Shown: positions 42,462-51,683, numbered from the stretch's first letter. The stretch is 64,000 bases of DNA from Aureibaculum marinum (GCF_003813905.1 NZ_RPFJ01000009.1:62001-126000), one strand, 5' to 3'. Translations and numbers: made by a program. The notes: generated by a model not told the origin, from the sequence alone.

Positions 42462-44550
42462 GACTTAACTCTTTTGTTCTATACACTTCAATACTCTCAA
42501 AAAAAGAAATGGCCTCTTTGATGTATTTTTTTGCAAAATCTTCTGATGGTTTGTTCTCTTTCATTTGATATACTAATTTGGAAAAGCTGGTTTTTAAAAA
42601 CAATTTTTGGGTATCTATAAAAACTTCGTCAAACAATTGAATAATACTTGCCTGATTGTTAGTTTTTTTATCCTCTGAAAGCAACAAGGCTTTTGCCCCA
42701 TTTACATACGAAGTATAGGTGTGGTAAATAGCATCTGCCCAATTTTTATCAAGAAACGATTCTTGTGCTAATCCTAATTTTTCTTTAGCTTCTAATAATA
42801 ATGTAGCTACCAAATCAATAACTACACCTGCACATTCACCTACCCCAACGGCCTGAATATATTTGTCGTTGTTACCCCAATCTACAAAGTCATTTTCTTT
42901 AAGATTATCAACCCCAGATAACGGCACTAAAAAATCATAAAAATAGATTTTCCCTTTTCTATCGTAATAGTCTAAAAAAGACTCATTATTAGTTCTATTT
43001 TTTTCAAAATCGTTCAAAATAAGTCGTAACGCTTGAGGCCCTCTTTTAGAAGGTAATTTTATTACTTTATCAGCAAATCGCCCTTCACCATTTCCTAAAA
43101 CACCTCCACCAAGTAAAATTTGAACCGCTGGAGCAACTAATTTCTCTTTGGTTCTAATAGACATTCCTTGAAACCCTATATGAGCCATATTATGCTGCCC
43201 ACAAGCATTCATACATCCACTAATTTTAATGGTAACCTCTTGGTTATTCAGGTATTGAGGATATTCAGTTTGTAGTACCCGTTCTAATTCATCAGCCATT
43301 CCAGTGCTACTTGCTATACCTAAATTACAAGTATCTGTTCCTGGACAAGCTGTTATATCTGCTGTAGAATTATAACCTAATTCAGTAAAGTCTAATGCTT
43401 TTAACTCTTGGTAAAAAAATGGCAATAAGGCCTCTTTTATATACCTTAGTAAAATATTCTGCCTTAAGGTAAATCTCAATTCATTACCTGCATAATCTTT
43501 TATTAAAGTTGCTAATTTTCTTGCTTTTTCAGTTGAAAAATCACCTAATTTAACTTTAATTCCAATTGCAAATAAACCTGATTGTTTTTGAGGAATTACA
43601 TTTGATTTTTTCCATAACTGATAAGCTTCTCTATCTTCTATTGTTACTTTTGGAATATCAATTTCAGGAATAATAGGATTGTTTTTAAAATTGGATACAT
43701 CAATGGTTACAGTTTCATTTGCCAAGGCCTTTTGCTCTTCTTCTACCAACTTTATAAAATTATCTAACCCAATGTCTTTGATAAGAAATTTCATTCTAGC
43801 CTTCATTCTTTTGGCTCTTTCTCCATAGCGATCAAAGACTCTAAGAATACTTTCGGTAAGTGGAATTATTTTTTCTTCTGGCAAAAATTCATATAATAAA
43901 TCTGCATGTCTTGGTTGCGAACCTAATCCACCACCTAGCATTACTTTAAAACCTCTTTTACCATCTTTTAGCTTTGCTATAAAACCTAAATCATGTATAA
44001 AACCCAAAGCGGTATCCTTGTCTGTAGCAGAAAATGAAATTTTAAATTTTCTCCCCATTTCTTGACAAATAGGGTTTCTTAAAAAGAATTGAAATGTAGC
44101 GTGAGCATAAGGAGAAACATCAAAAGGTTCGTCAATATCAATACCTGCTGTTTCACTTGCTGTAACGTTTCTAACAGTATTTCCACAGGCTTCTCTAATA
44201 GTTACATCATCTTTTTCAAGTTCTGCCCATAATTCTGGAGTTTTATCAATACTAACAAAATGAATTTGTACATCTTGTCGTGTAGTTATATGCAGTTTAC
44301 CAGTTGAGTATTTGTCTGAAACATCTGAAATTCTGAGCAATTGCTCGCCAGTAACCTTTCCATAAGGCAATTTAATTCGAATCATTTGAACTCCATATTG
44401 ACGTTGTCCGTAAATACCACGAGCCAATCGAAGACTTCTAAAACTTTCTTCGTTGATACTACCTTCTTTAAATAATCGGATTTTTTTCTCCAGATCGATA
44501 ATATCTTTTTCAACAACTGGATTTTCTAATTCTGTTCTAAAACTTTGCAT
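42451..44550 (-). CDS. Ferredoxin-type sulfite reductase with HEPN-like C-terminal extension
   Basis: 699 residues. Residues 1-555 form a siroheme/4Fe-4S sulfite (or nitrite) reductase: GKLHITTRQDVQIHFV, REACGNTVRNVT, and two half-site Cys pairs, CPGTDTCNLG and SGCMNACGQHNMAHIGFQG. The C-terminal 140 or so residues are not part of that fold; they are helical and resemble a HEPN-type domain (DKNWADAIYHTYTSYVNGAKALLLS). Sulfite rather than nitrite is favoured by the operon: siroheme enzymes, ferredoxin and ferredoxin reductase follow, and cysDN/cysH are next door. A candidate regulatory site lies 69-93 bp upstream of the start. Confidence 0.88.
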   Translation of the reverse strand: MQSFRTELENPVVEKDIIDLEKKIRLFKEGSINEESFRSLRLARGIYGQRQYGVQMIRIKLPYGKVTGEQLLRISDVSDKYSTGKLHITTRQDVQIHFVSIDKTPELWAELEKDDVTIREACGNTVRNVTASETAGIDIDEPFDVSPYAHATFQFFLRNPICQEMGRKFKISFSATDKDTALGFIHDLGFIAKLKDGKRGFKVMLGGGLGSQPRHADLLYEFLPEEKIIPLTESILRVFDRYGERAKRMKARMKFLIKDIGLDNFIKLVEEEQKALANETVTIDVSNFKNNPIIPEIDIPKVTIEDREAYQLWKKSNVIPQKQSGLFAIGIKVKLGDFSTEKARKLATLIKDYAGNELRFTLRQNILLRYIKEALLPFFYQELKALDFTELGYNSTADITACPGTDTCNLGIASSTGMADELERVLQTEYPQYLNNQEVTIKISGCMNACGQHNMAHIGFQGMSIRTKEKLVAPAVQILLGGGVLGNGEGRFADKVIKLPSKRGPQALRLILNDFEKNRTNNESFLDYYDRKGKIYFYDFLVPLSGVDNLKENDFVDWGNNDKYIQAVGVGECAGVVIDLVATLLLEAKEKLGLAQESFLDKNWADAIYHTYTSYVNGAKALLLSEDKKTNNQASIIQLFDEVFIDTQKLFLKTSFSKLVYQMKENKPSEDFAKKYIKEAISFFESIEVYRTKELSHEA

Positions 44551-44618
44551 AATAAGTCCCCTTCTAACCTCTTTTGAGGAACTCTAACGTGGGGCAGAAG
44601 AGTTTTTATTTACACTAT

Positions 44619-44643
44619 ATTTCCTATCGATTTAGTAGATTAT
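44619..44643 (-). promoter_or_regulatory. Rrf2/IscR-like site upstream of the sulfite reductase operon
   Basis: A 25-bp element of the same kind as that at 47789-47813; both share CCTATCGA-T/C-TTAGT at the centre. It has CC at positions 5-6, A at 1, G at 20 and T at 25, as in the IscR type 2 consensus, but A instead of G at 21. A cytosolic iron-sulfur-cysteine regulator such as the Rrf2 protein at 50077 is a natural candidate. Confidence 0.55.
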
Positions 44644-44687
44644 TTGATTAAAGAAATAGACTACCAATTTAGCAATGCTATTAATAT

Positions 44688-45935
44688 CTAACTTATAAAT
44701 CCTGCTCCAACTGTATGATTAGATTGAGAATCAATTAGAATAAACGAACCGTTGGTTCTATGATTTTTAAATTCATCATAAAATATAGGTTTGTTTAATT
44801 TTAAGGTAACAGAAGCAATATCATTAACCTGTAAACTATCAACATCTGAATCTATCCCTGAATAGTCAGGATGAATTTTATGATGAATAGCATCTACCCG
44901 ACCCAATACTTTATTGACTCCATGTTGAACAACATATTTTGAACCTGGCAGTAATGGTTTAGAATCCATCCAACAAATATTGGCAGTTAACTGTTTGTCA
45001 ATTTTTGGTAAATCGCCAGCTTTAACAATCATATCGCCTCTACTAATATTTATGTCATCTTCTAGGGTAATGGTAACTGAAGATCGTCGTGAGGCCGTCT
45101 GATACTTTTGGTCGTAAAAATAAATCTCTTTTATAGTTGATGTAGTTTGTGATGGTAAAACTACAATTTTATCTCCTACATTTAATTCGCCTCCATATAC
45201 TTTTCCAGCATACCCTCTAAAATCATGAAATTTATCTGTTTTAGGTCTAATTACATATTGAACAGGAAACCTTGGTGTACCTACATTATAAATATCTTGA
45301 TTCTTAAGATTTTCTAGATGCTCTAACAACGTTTTTCCGTTATACCAAGGCATATTTTCTGATGGATTAACAACATTATCTCCCTTTAATGCACTTACGG
45401 GAATAAAAGTAATTTTTTGACTTTGATAATCTCTCTTTTCCATTAAGGCTTGAAAATCTGTCTTTATTTTCGTGTAAATCTCTTCAGAAAAATCTACCAA
45501 ATCCATCTTATTAATAGCAACAATAACCTCTTTAATTCTCAATAAATTATTGATAAAAAAGTGACGATTAGTTTGCTCTATCACACCTTTTCTTGCATCT
45601 ATTAAAATAATAGCCGCTTGTGAGGTAGATGCTCCTGTAACCATATTTCTAGTATATTCTACATGGCCCGGAGTATCAGCAATGATGTAACTTTTTGTAG
45701 GTGTAGAGAAATAAATATGAGCCACATCTATGGTAATACCTTGCTCTCTTTCTGCAACCAAACCATCTGTAGCCAACGAGAAATCTAAATAATCATATCC
45801 TTTTTGCTTACTAGTTTTTTCAATGGCTTCAAGTTTGTCATCCGTTAAGGATTTAGTATCGTATAGAATTCTTCCTATCAATGTACTTTTACCATCATCG
45901 ACACTACCTGCTGTTGCTATTTTTAAAACTTCCAT
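44688..45935 (-). CDS. cysN: Sulfate adenylyltransferase subunit 1 (GTPase)
   Basis: 415 residues from the ATG at 45935 (MEVLKIATAG). The P-loop GSVDDGKSTLIG, the switch motif DTPGHVEYTRNM and NKMD mark the GTPase; two EF-Tu-like beta domains follow. It drives ATP sulfurylase (CysD) to activate sulfate as APS. The length shows no fused APS kinase domain. An open frame continues upstream to 46043 and would overlap cysD, so I reject that start. The promoter is probably upstream of the whole cysHDN unit. Confidence 0.94.
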   Translation of the reverse strand: MEVLKIATAGSVDDGKSTLIGRILYDTKSLTDDKLEAIEKTSKQKGYDYLDFSLATDGLVAEREQGITIDVAHIYFSTPTKSYIIADTPGHVEYTRNMVTGASTSQAAIILIDARKGVIEQTNRHFFINNLLRIKEVIVAINKMDLVDFSEEIYTKIKTDFQALMEKRDYQSQKITFIPVSALKGDNVVNPSENMPWYNGKTLLEHLENLKNQDIYNVGTPRFPVQYVIRPKTDKFHDFRGYAGKVYGGELNVGDKIVVLPSQTTSTIKEIYFYDQKYQTASRRSSVTITLEDDINISRGDMIVKAGDLPKIDKQLTANICWMDSKPLLPGSKYVVQHGVNKVLGRVDAIHHKIHPDYSGIDSDVDSLQVNDIASVTLKLNKPIFYDEFKNHRTNGSFILIDSQSNHTVGAGFIS

Positions 45936-45984
45936 TGTAATTATATTAGGTACTAAGTTTTTATTATTAAATGCTAAATACTTT

Positions 45985-46887
45985 TTAGAAATATCCTTGT
46001 TGTTTTCTTTTTTCCATTGCTGCTTCAGAACGTTTATCATCAATACGAGCTCCCCTTTCTGAAATGGTAGAATTTCTAATTTCTTGAACTACCGTAGCAA
46101 TATCTGATGCTTCTGATAAAACTGCAGCTGTACAACTCATATCCCCCACAGTTCTAAAACGGACTACTTTTTCAAACACCTCTTCATCGTCATCTTGATA
46201 AACATGATCTGAATGCGACCATATTAATCCATCTCTAAAAAAGACTTTACGCTTATGAGCAAAATAAATAGAAGGAATTTCAATATTTTCTTTTTCGATA
46301 TAAGACCATACATCTAATTCTGTCCAATTTGAAATTGGGAATACACGTACATTTTGTCCCAATTCAATTTGACCATTTAACATATCAAACAACTCAGGAC
46401 GTTGATTTTTCTCATCCCATTGTCCAAAATCATCCCTAACCGAAAAAATACGTTCTTTGGCTCTCGCTTTTTCTTCATCACGTCTGGCACCTCCAATACA
46501 TGCATCAAACTTAAATTCTTCAATAGCATCTAATAGCGTAGTTGTTTGCAATTGATTTCTACTAGCATACCTACCTGTTTCCTCTTTAACTTTACCTTGA
46601 TCAATAGAATCTTGAACTTTTCTAACAATTAATTCTAACCCTAATTCTTTAACCAATCGATCTCTAAACTCAATGGTTTCAGGGAAATTATGCCCCGTGT
46701 CTATATGCATTAAAGGGAAAGGAATTTTTGCAGGATAAAACGCTTTTTGAGCCAACCTTACTAAGGTAATTGAATCTTTACCTCCAGAAAATAACAATAC
46801 AGGTTTCTCAAACTGTGCTGCAACTTCTCTAATTATATAAATAGCCTCGTTTTCTAATGGGTTAATATGTGATGTATTATCTTTCAT
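45985..46887 (-). CDS. cysD: Sulfate adenylyltransferase subunit 2
   Basis: 300 residues of the PP-loop ATP pyrophosphatase superfamily: PVLLFSGGKDSITL near residue 30 holds the SGGKDS PP-loop and FPLMHIDTGHNFPET follows. It makes APS from ATP and sulfate together with CysN. I use the ATG at 46887; the alternative ATG at 46914 would overlap the cysH gene end. Gene order is cysH-cysD-cysN. Confidence 0.94.
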   Translation of the reverse strand: MKDNTSHINPLENEAIYIIREVAAQFEKPVLLFSGGKDSITLVRLAQKAFYPAKIPFPLMHIDTGHNFPETIEFRDRLVKELGLELIVRKVQDSIDQGKVKEETGRYASRNQLQTTTLLDAIEEFKFDACIGGARRDEEKARAKERIFSVRDDFGQWDEKNQRPELFDMLNGQIELGQNVRVFPISNWTELDVWSYIEKENIEIPSIYFAHKRKVFFRDGLIWSHSDHVYQDDDEEVFEKVVRFRTVGDMSCTAAVLSEASDIATVVQEIRNSTISERGARIDDKRSEAAMEKRKQQGYF

Positions 46888-46897
46888 TGTATCAAGT

Positions 46898-47512
46898 TTA
46901 AGCATGTAAGCCACATTCTCTGTTTTCTAATACTTTTGTAGGATCGTAATATTTAAATTCATTAGGTAATTTAAATTCTAACAAATAAGTGTCTAATTCA
47001 GCATCTGAATAATAATAAAACGGACTCACTTTTATAACACCATCTTTTCCTTTAGAAACAATATCTATACTATCTCTAAAAGCCGTTTGTCCTTTTCTAA
47101 GATTTGTAAACCATACATCTGGTTGATGTTCTGCCATTGCTCTTTTAAAAGGTTCTAATTTTACTTGTTCTGTAAATAGTTTATGTTTCGGGTCGTCAAC
47201 ATGAGGTATACCTAACACAACATCCCTATGAGCAGCAGTTTGTTTTGGCACATACAAATGAATGTTTAAGTTTAATTTTTCTATAATTTCTTCGGCATGT
47301 TTATACGTATTTGGAGTGTTATATCCGGTGTCACACCAAATTACGTTTATATCATTTTTTACTTGCGAAACTGCATGTAAAATAGCCACTTCATACGGTC
47401 TAAAATTTGTTGTAAGTACCGGTTTTTTAGCAATTGAAATTGCCCATTCAATGATTTCTTTTGGCGTTTTTGACCTTAACTCCTTATTTATTTTATCTAA
47501 ATCTAAGTTCAT
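46898..47512 (-). CDS. cysH: Phosphoadenylylsulfate/adenylylsulfate reductase
   Basis: 204 residues of the PAPS reductase family, PP-loop fold. WCDTGYNTPNTYKHAEEI, the arginine-rich FTNLRKGQTAFRDS and the C-terminal catalytic RECGLHA are visible. The 4Fe-4S-binding CC...CxxC of APS-specific enzymes is absent; only two cysteines are seen, which points to the PAPS-type enzyme. No APS kinase is found beside it. It reduces the activated sulfate to sulfite with thioredoxin. Its ATG overlaps the DUF2061 stop (TAATG). Confidence 0.92.
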   Translation of the reverse strand: MNLDLDKINKELRSKTPKEIIEWAISIAKKPVLTTNFRPYEVAILHAVSQVKNDINVIWCDTGYNTPNTYKHAEEIIEKLNLNIHLYVPKQTAAHRDVVLGIPHVDDPKHKLFTEQVKLEPFKRAMAEHQPDVWFTNLRKGQTAFRDSIDIVSKGKDGVIKVSPFYYYSDAELDTYLLEFKLPNEFKYYDPTKVLENRECGLHA

Positions 47513-47769
47513 TACTTTCCCCATTTTATATTATTCCATGCTCTTTCATGAAAGAAATAAAGCACCATTTTTGAAAAAAACTCTAACGTACCAATAGAAA
47601 TAGCCAATGTTAATGTACCCGTAATAAGCCACGAAATAAAAACAGTATCTAGTGTACCTATTACACGCCAACTAACAGTTTTAACAAGACTTCGTTTTAC
47701 TTTTTCTTTAGGCTCTGAAGTTTCTTTGTTTTGTTTCAATCGGCTATTTATAAAACTATCTAGTATCAT
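47512..47769 (-). CDS. DUF2061 membrane protein
   Basis: 85 residues. A charged N-terminal third (with RLKQNKETSEPKEK) precedes a DUF2061 domain with two hydrophobic segments (TVFISWLITGTLTLAIS and TLEFFSKMVLYFF) ending in FFHERAWNNIKWGK. Known: DUF2061 often lies at the head of sulfate-assimilation operons in Bacteroidota; the role is undefined. First gene of the cysHDN operon; its stop overlaps the cysH start. A 25-bp regulatory site lies 20 bp upstream of its start. Confidence 0.88.
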   Translation of the reverse strand: MILDSFINSRLKQNKETSEPKEKVKRSLVKTVSWRVIGTLDTVFISWLITGTLTLAISIGTLEFFSKMVLYFFHERAWNNIKWGK

Positions 47770-47788
47770 ATAAAATTATATTTACTCT

Positions 47789-47813
47789 ATATCCTATCGA
47801 CTTAGTGGGATAT
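47789..47813 (-). promoter_or_regulatory. Rrf2/IscR-like dyad upstream of the cysHDN operon
   Basis: 25 bp with perfect 6-bp arms ATATCC and GGATAT around a 13-bp spacer. It has A at 1, CC at 5-6, GG at 20-21 and T at 25, matching the outer positions of the published E. coli IscR type 2 consensus (AxxxCCxxAxxxxxxxTAxGGxxxT); the inner A9 and T17/A18 do not match. A near-identical central block occurs upstream of the sulfite reductase operon. It lies 20 bp from the first start codon. Confidence 0.65.
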
Positions 47814-48037
47814 TGTGCAAAAATAGAGGAAATATCTAGACTACAAAAAAAATAGTATAAAAAAAATAGATAATTTTTAACTTTTAATTATCTGACAAAA
47901 ATATATCAAGATAGCTTTAATTACATAACAAATAGCTGATATTCTTAATGATATAGCAAAAAGAACTACTTATGCCAGCATAAATTTAAATTTCGAATTT
48001 AGCAATTTACTGTTTTTATAACATATATTGTATGGTT
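47814..48037. other. Non-coding gap
   Basis: AT-rich gap between the acyl-CoA ligase gene and the cys operon promoter. No gene or RNA seen. Confidence 0.6.
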
Positions 48038-49978
48038 CTATTCAATAAAGAAGAGCCTATTAATAACCTCTACATTTTTTTCTAAACTTAACTTTTGAGC
48101 ATCCTTAACATACATTAAATCTAATCTGTCTTTATAATTTTCAGTTATTTTATGCCGAACCATTTTTAACGTAGAATTTATCATAAAGTTAACTTCAGAA
48201 AATTCTTCTTCTAAAATTTGAAAATTAGAAGGAATCCATTTTGATGGAAATTTTCCATTAAATTCGCGTAATTTTTTAAATGCATGCAGTTCTTCTTTAA
48301 GCTTAGCAACCAACACTTCTGCATCTAAAATTTTATGTTTTTTTATAAAATCCATAACATGCATTTTATTTAAGGTAACCAATGCTGTAGTATATTTTTT
48401 ATGATCGTTATAAATCATAACTTGATGAATTAACTGGGAAGAATTGATAATGGCTTCCTCAATTTCTTCTGGAGAATACTTTTCACCATCTTCAGAAATT
48501 AACAATGCTTTTTCTCTACCAACCACCACTAAAAAATCATCCTGATCAATATATCCCAAATCACCTGTGTGTAACCAACCATTTTTTAAGGTTTCTTTAG
48601 TAGCCTCCTCATTCTTATAATAGCCTTTCATTACATTATTACCTTGAATACAAATTTCTCCTTTTTGACCTTTAGGCAGTTCGTTACCCTTATCATCTAA
48701 AATTTTACAAGTCACATTATTTAAGGGTTTACCTGAAGTTCCCATTTTATGATCCAACGGGGTATTTGTAGAAATAATTGGAGAGGCCTCTGTTAATCCA
48801 TATCCTTGATAAACAGGAATTCCAATGGCCTTATAAAATTGTTGTTGTTTAATATCTAATAAGGCTCCTCCTCCAACAAAAAACTCTATATCAGAACCAA
48901 AAATGAGCTTTAATTTTTTAAAAATTAATTTTTTAGCAATTATATAATTAAAATAAGTGGCTATTTGTACAACTAAGCCTGGTTTTGAAAATCCATCTCC
49001 ATTTCTTCGAATACCTGCCTTAATACCACGATTAAAAATACCTTCTATAAAAGGCCCTTTTGCTTTTATTCCATCTCTAATTTTACTAATAAAATTTCCT
49101 GTTAATGCTGGTACTGTCAACAAAAAGTTAGGTTTGGCTTCTACTAAATTTATAGGAATATTTTTTAACGCATTCATACTACCTCCTCTGGCATCTACAA
49201 AATGAATTGAAATACCTCGTGCAAGTGCAGCATAAAGACCAATGGTATGAGCAAACGAATGGTCTGTTGGTAATATAATTAAGGTAGAAATTAATTCTCT
49301 AATTTTAAACGTATCTACAGCATCGTAACTATTTGAATAGTAATTCAAATGCGTAAGCATAATCCCTTTGGGGTTGCCTGTTGTGCCAGAAGTATATGAA
49401 ATAGTAACTACATCATCTTCTTTAATAATTTCCTTCATTTTCTGAATAGTCTGAAGGTTTTTATCAAATTTAGAAGCACCCAACTGATACAAATCATCTA
49501 TATAAAGCAGTTGACTTTGATCAAAATTAGTGGCTTTACAAATATCAATAATTTTAGATGAAGGTTTGTCTAAGAGAATCAGTTTCAAATTTTTATTTTC
49601 ATACAGATTCCATGCACTTAACACTTTCTCAACGGTGTTTTCAGAAATTATAAAGAACTTTGATTCGGAATGATTTACTCGAAAAGGAACCTCTTCTGGC
49701 AACAATTTAATTGAAAGTGGAACAATGATTCCACCTGCATACAAAGTGGCAAATTCTGAAATAACCCAATCTATTTTTGCTTCTGATAAAATGGAAATTT
49801 TATCTTCATATCCAATTCCTAATTCTATAAAAGCAGATGCCAGATGTAATGCTTTTTCTTTGGCTTCACTAAAGGTAACTCTGTCCCAACCAGAATCATT
49901 TTTCTGGCTTAAATAAGGATTGTCTTTATAGGTAACGGATGCCTTGTCGAGCATCTGAAAAACAGTTCTTTTTTGCAT
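48038..49978 (-). CDS. Long-chain acyl-CoA synthetase-like AMP-forming ligase
   Basis: 646 residues of the ANL superfamily. The P-loop ISYTSGTTGNPKGIMLTH, the GYGLTEASPIISTNT motif and the linker region GWLHTGDLGYIDQDDFLVVVGREKALLISEDGEKYSPEEIEEAI are in family order. It should activate a fatty acid or similar acid with ATP and CoA. The substrate is not predictable. It interrupts the sulfur cluster and has no obvious link to it; gaps on both sides suggest its own promoter. Confidence 0.88.
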   Translation of the reverse strand: MQKRTVFQMLDKASVTYKDNPYLSQKNDSGWDRVTFSEAKEKALHLASAFIELGIGYEDKISILSEAKIDWVISEFATLYAGGIIVPLSIKLLPEEVPFRVNHSESKFFIISENTVEKVLSAWNLYENKNLKLILLDKPSSKIIDICKATNFDQSQLLYIDDLYQLGASKFDKNLQTIQKMKEIIKEDDVVTISYTSGTTGNPKGIMLTHLNYYSNSYDAVDTFKIRELISTLIILPTDHSFAHTIGLYAALARGISIHFVDARGGSMNALKNIPINLVEAKPNFLLTVPALTGNFISKIRDGIKAKGPFIEGIFNRGIKAGIRRNGDGFSKPGLVVQIATYFNYIIAKKLIFKKLKLIFGSDIEFFVGGGALLDIKQQQFYKAIGIPVYQGYGLTEASPIISTNTPLDHKMGTSGKPLNNVTCKILDDKGNELPKGQKGEICIQGNNVMKGYYKNEEATKETLKNGWLHTGDLGYIDQDDFLVVVGREKALLISEDGEKYSPEEIEEAIINSSQLIHQVMIYNDHKKYTTALVTLNKMHVMDFIKKHKILDAEVLVAKLKEELHAFKKLREFNGKFPSKWIPSNFQILEEEFSEVNFMINSTLKMVRHKITENYKDRLDLMYVKDAQKLSLEKNVEVINRLFFIE

Positions 49979-50076
49979 TTTCTAAAATTAATATAAACAA
50001 AAATAAATTATTTTTTCTTTATAAGAGACTCTATTAACATTGAAAAAAAAATCAGAAATAAATACAAGGTAAGTAA

Positions 50077-50484
50077 TTATATCATATCCGCTAACGACTT
50101 GTTGTTAAATATTTTTAAGGTACTGTCTCTAACTTCCAGCATTAAATGTCGCACCTCACAAGTTTCTTCATTAACGCAATCTGTACATTTTTCGTAAAAA
50201 TTAAGACTTACACAAGGTGTTAATGCAATAGGACCTTCTAAAATACGCATCACATCAGACATTTTTATGTCTTTAGGATTTTTAAGCAAGTAATAACCTC
50301 CACCTTTTCCTTTTTTTGATGCTAGAAACCCACTTTTACGAAGTGTTAACAATATACTTTCTAAAAATTTTCTAGAAATATTTTCCTTTTCAGCAATCGT
50401 AGCAATTTGAACTGGTGTTCTGTCTTTTTGTCTTGCCAGATGGGCAAGTGCTTTTAATCCGTATTTTGTTTTTTTAGAAAGCAT
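50077..50484 (-). CDS. Rrf2-family transcriptional regulator (IscR/CymR-like)
   Basis: 135 residues. The winged helix-turn-helix occupies 1-75 (TKYGLKALAHLARQKDRTP, the recognition helix with SRKFLESILLTLRKSGFL, and the wing KGKGGGYYLL). Four cysteines at 91, 100, 103 and 109 may hold an Fe-S cluster, as in IscR or NsrR. Known: Rrf2 proteins of the CymR and IscR kinds control cysteine and Fe-S genes. Here it ends an operon of methionine/cysteine enzymes, and two candidate sites lie upstream of the sulfate-assimilation operons. The target set is inference. Confidence 0.88.
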   Translation of the reverse strand: MLSKKTKYGLKALAHLARQKDRTPVQIATIAEKENISRKFLESILLTLRKSGFLASKKGKGGGYYLLKNPKDIKMSDVMRILEGPIALTPCVSLNFYEKCTDCVNEETCEVRHLMLEVRDSTLKIFNNKSLADMI

Positions 50485-50502
50485 AGTACTGCGAAAGTAC
50501 TA
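50484..50502 (-). promoter_or_regulatory. 19-bp palindrome at the rrf2 start codon
   Basis: TAGTACT and AGTACTA are perfect 7-bp arms around GCGAA/TTCGC, overlapping the first base of the start codon and ending 6 bp before the upstream stop. It contains TACTTTCG on the minus strand, one base off TAnnTTTG. It could be an autoregulatory site or a small promoter. Confidence 0.45.
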
Positions 50503-50507
50503 AAATT

Positions 50508-51683
50508 TTAAATATTTTTAAGGGCTTGATCTAAATCTTCGATGATATCTTTTACATTTTCCAATCCTACAGAAATTCGAACCAATCCATCTGAAATTCC
50601 AGCTTCTAATCTATCTTCGGCACTTAATTTACTATGTGTTGTTGATGCCGGATGTGTTGCAATAGTGCGTGTGTCTCCTAAATTGGCTGAAAGCGAGCAC
50701 ATTTTTAAAGTGTTTAAAAACTTTCTGCCCGCATCTACACCTCCTTTTATTTCAAAAGACACAATGTTTCCTCCTGCTTTCATCTGTTTTTTTGCAATTT
50801 TGTATTGAGGGTACGATGGTAAAAATGGATATTTCACAAAACTTACGGCGTTATGGGCTTCTAAAAATTCTGCAACTTTTAGGGCATTTTCACAGTGCTT
50901 ATCAACACGAACACTTAAAGTTTCTAAGCTCTTAGATAACACCCAAGCATTAAAAGGTGATAATGCAGGCCCAGTATTTCTTGAAAATAAGTAAATTTCC
51001 CTTATTAAATCAGATTTACCAATAGTAACTCCACCTAATACTCTTCCTTGTCCGTCAATTAATTTAGTAGCAGAATGAATTACCAAATCAGCTCCGAAAG
51101 CTATAGGATTTTGAAGGTATGGAGTAGCAAAACAGTTATCTATTATCAACAATAAATTATGTTTCTTAGCAATAGTACTAAGCAATTCTAAATCTAAAAC
51201 ATCTACCGCTGGATTTGTAGGACTTTCTGCATATAAAATTTTTGTATTTGAAGTAATTAAATGCTCAATATTATCAACTTCATTTACATTAAAAAAACTT
51301 GTAGTAATATTCCATTTTGGTAAAAACTTATTAAATAATGAATTTGTAGATCCAAAAACTGACCGTGAAGATACAATATGATCTCCAGCATTTAACAATG
51401 CCGCAAAAGTGGAAAATATAGCAGACATACCTGTTGCAAAAGCATAACCATCTTCGGCACCTTCCATTTTACATATTTTTTGAACAAACTCAGAAGTATT
51501 TGGGTTTGTAAAACGACTATAAATATTACGCTCTTTTTCTTCTGCAAAAGACGCTCGCATATCTTCAGCATCTTCAAATACAAAACTAGAAGTTAAGTAT
51601 AGAGGATTTGAATGTTCTAAAAATTGTGAACGCTCTATTTGCGTTCTAATCGCTTCGGTTTCAAAATTTTTATGCTTAGACAT
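50508..51683 (-). CDS. Trans-sulfuration PLP enzyme (O-succinyl-/O-acetylhomoserine sulfhydrylase or cystathionine synthase-like)
   Basis: 391 residues of the Cys/Met metabolism PLP family. The PLP Lys is in VIHSATKLIDGQGRVLGG, the substrate-binding motif is SRFTNPNTSEFV, and the C-terminal SATLGDTRTIATHPASTTHSKL pattern is typical. MetZ-like O-succinylhomoserine sulfhydrylase is the usual annotation; cystathionine gamma-synthase and lyase cannot be excluded. It is 29 bp downstream of the fused MetX-AK-HSD gene and is followed by the Rrf2 regulator. A second family member (MetY) is in the same operon. Confidence 0.85.
   Translation of the reverse strand: MSKHKNFETEAIRTQIERSQFLEHSNPLYLTSSFVFEDAEDMRASFAEEKERNIYSRFTNPNTSEFVQKICKMEGAEDGYAFATGMSAIFSTFAALLNAGDHIVSSRSVFGSTNSLFNKFLPKWNITTSFFNVNEVDNIEHLITSNTKILYAESPTNPAVDVLDLELLSTIAKKHNLLLIIDNCFATPYLQNPIAFGADLVIHSATKLIDGQGRVLGGVTIGKSDLIREIYLFSRNTGPALSPFNAWVLSKSLETLSVRVDKHCENALKVAEFLEAHNAVSFVKYPFLPSYPQYKIAKKQMKAGGNIVSFEIKGGVDAGRKFLNTLKMCSLSANLGDTRTIATHPASTTHSKLSAEDRLEAGISDGLVRISVGLENVKDIIEDLDQALKNI

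Noticed and set aside
46898-47512. CysH as a 4Fe-4S APS reductase
   Set aside because: The required CC and CxxC cysteines are missing; only two cysteines are present.
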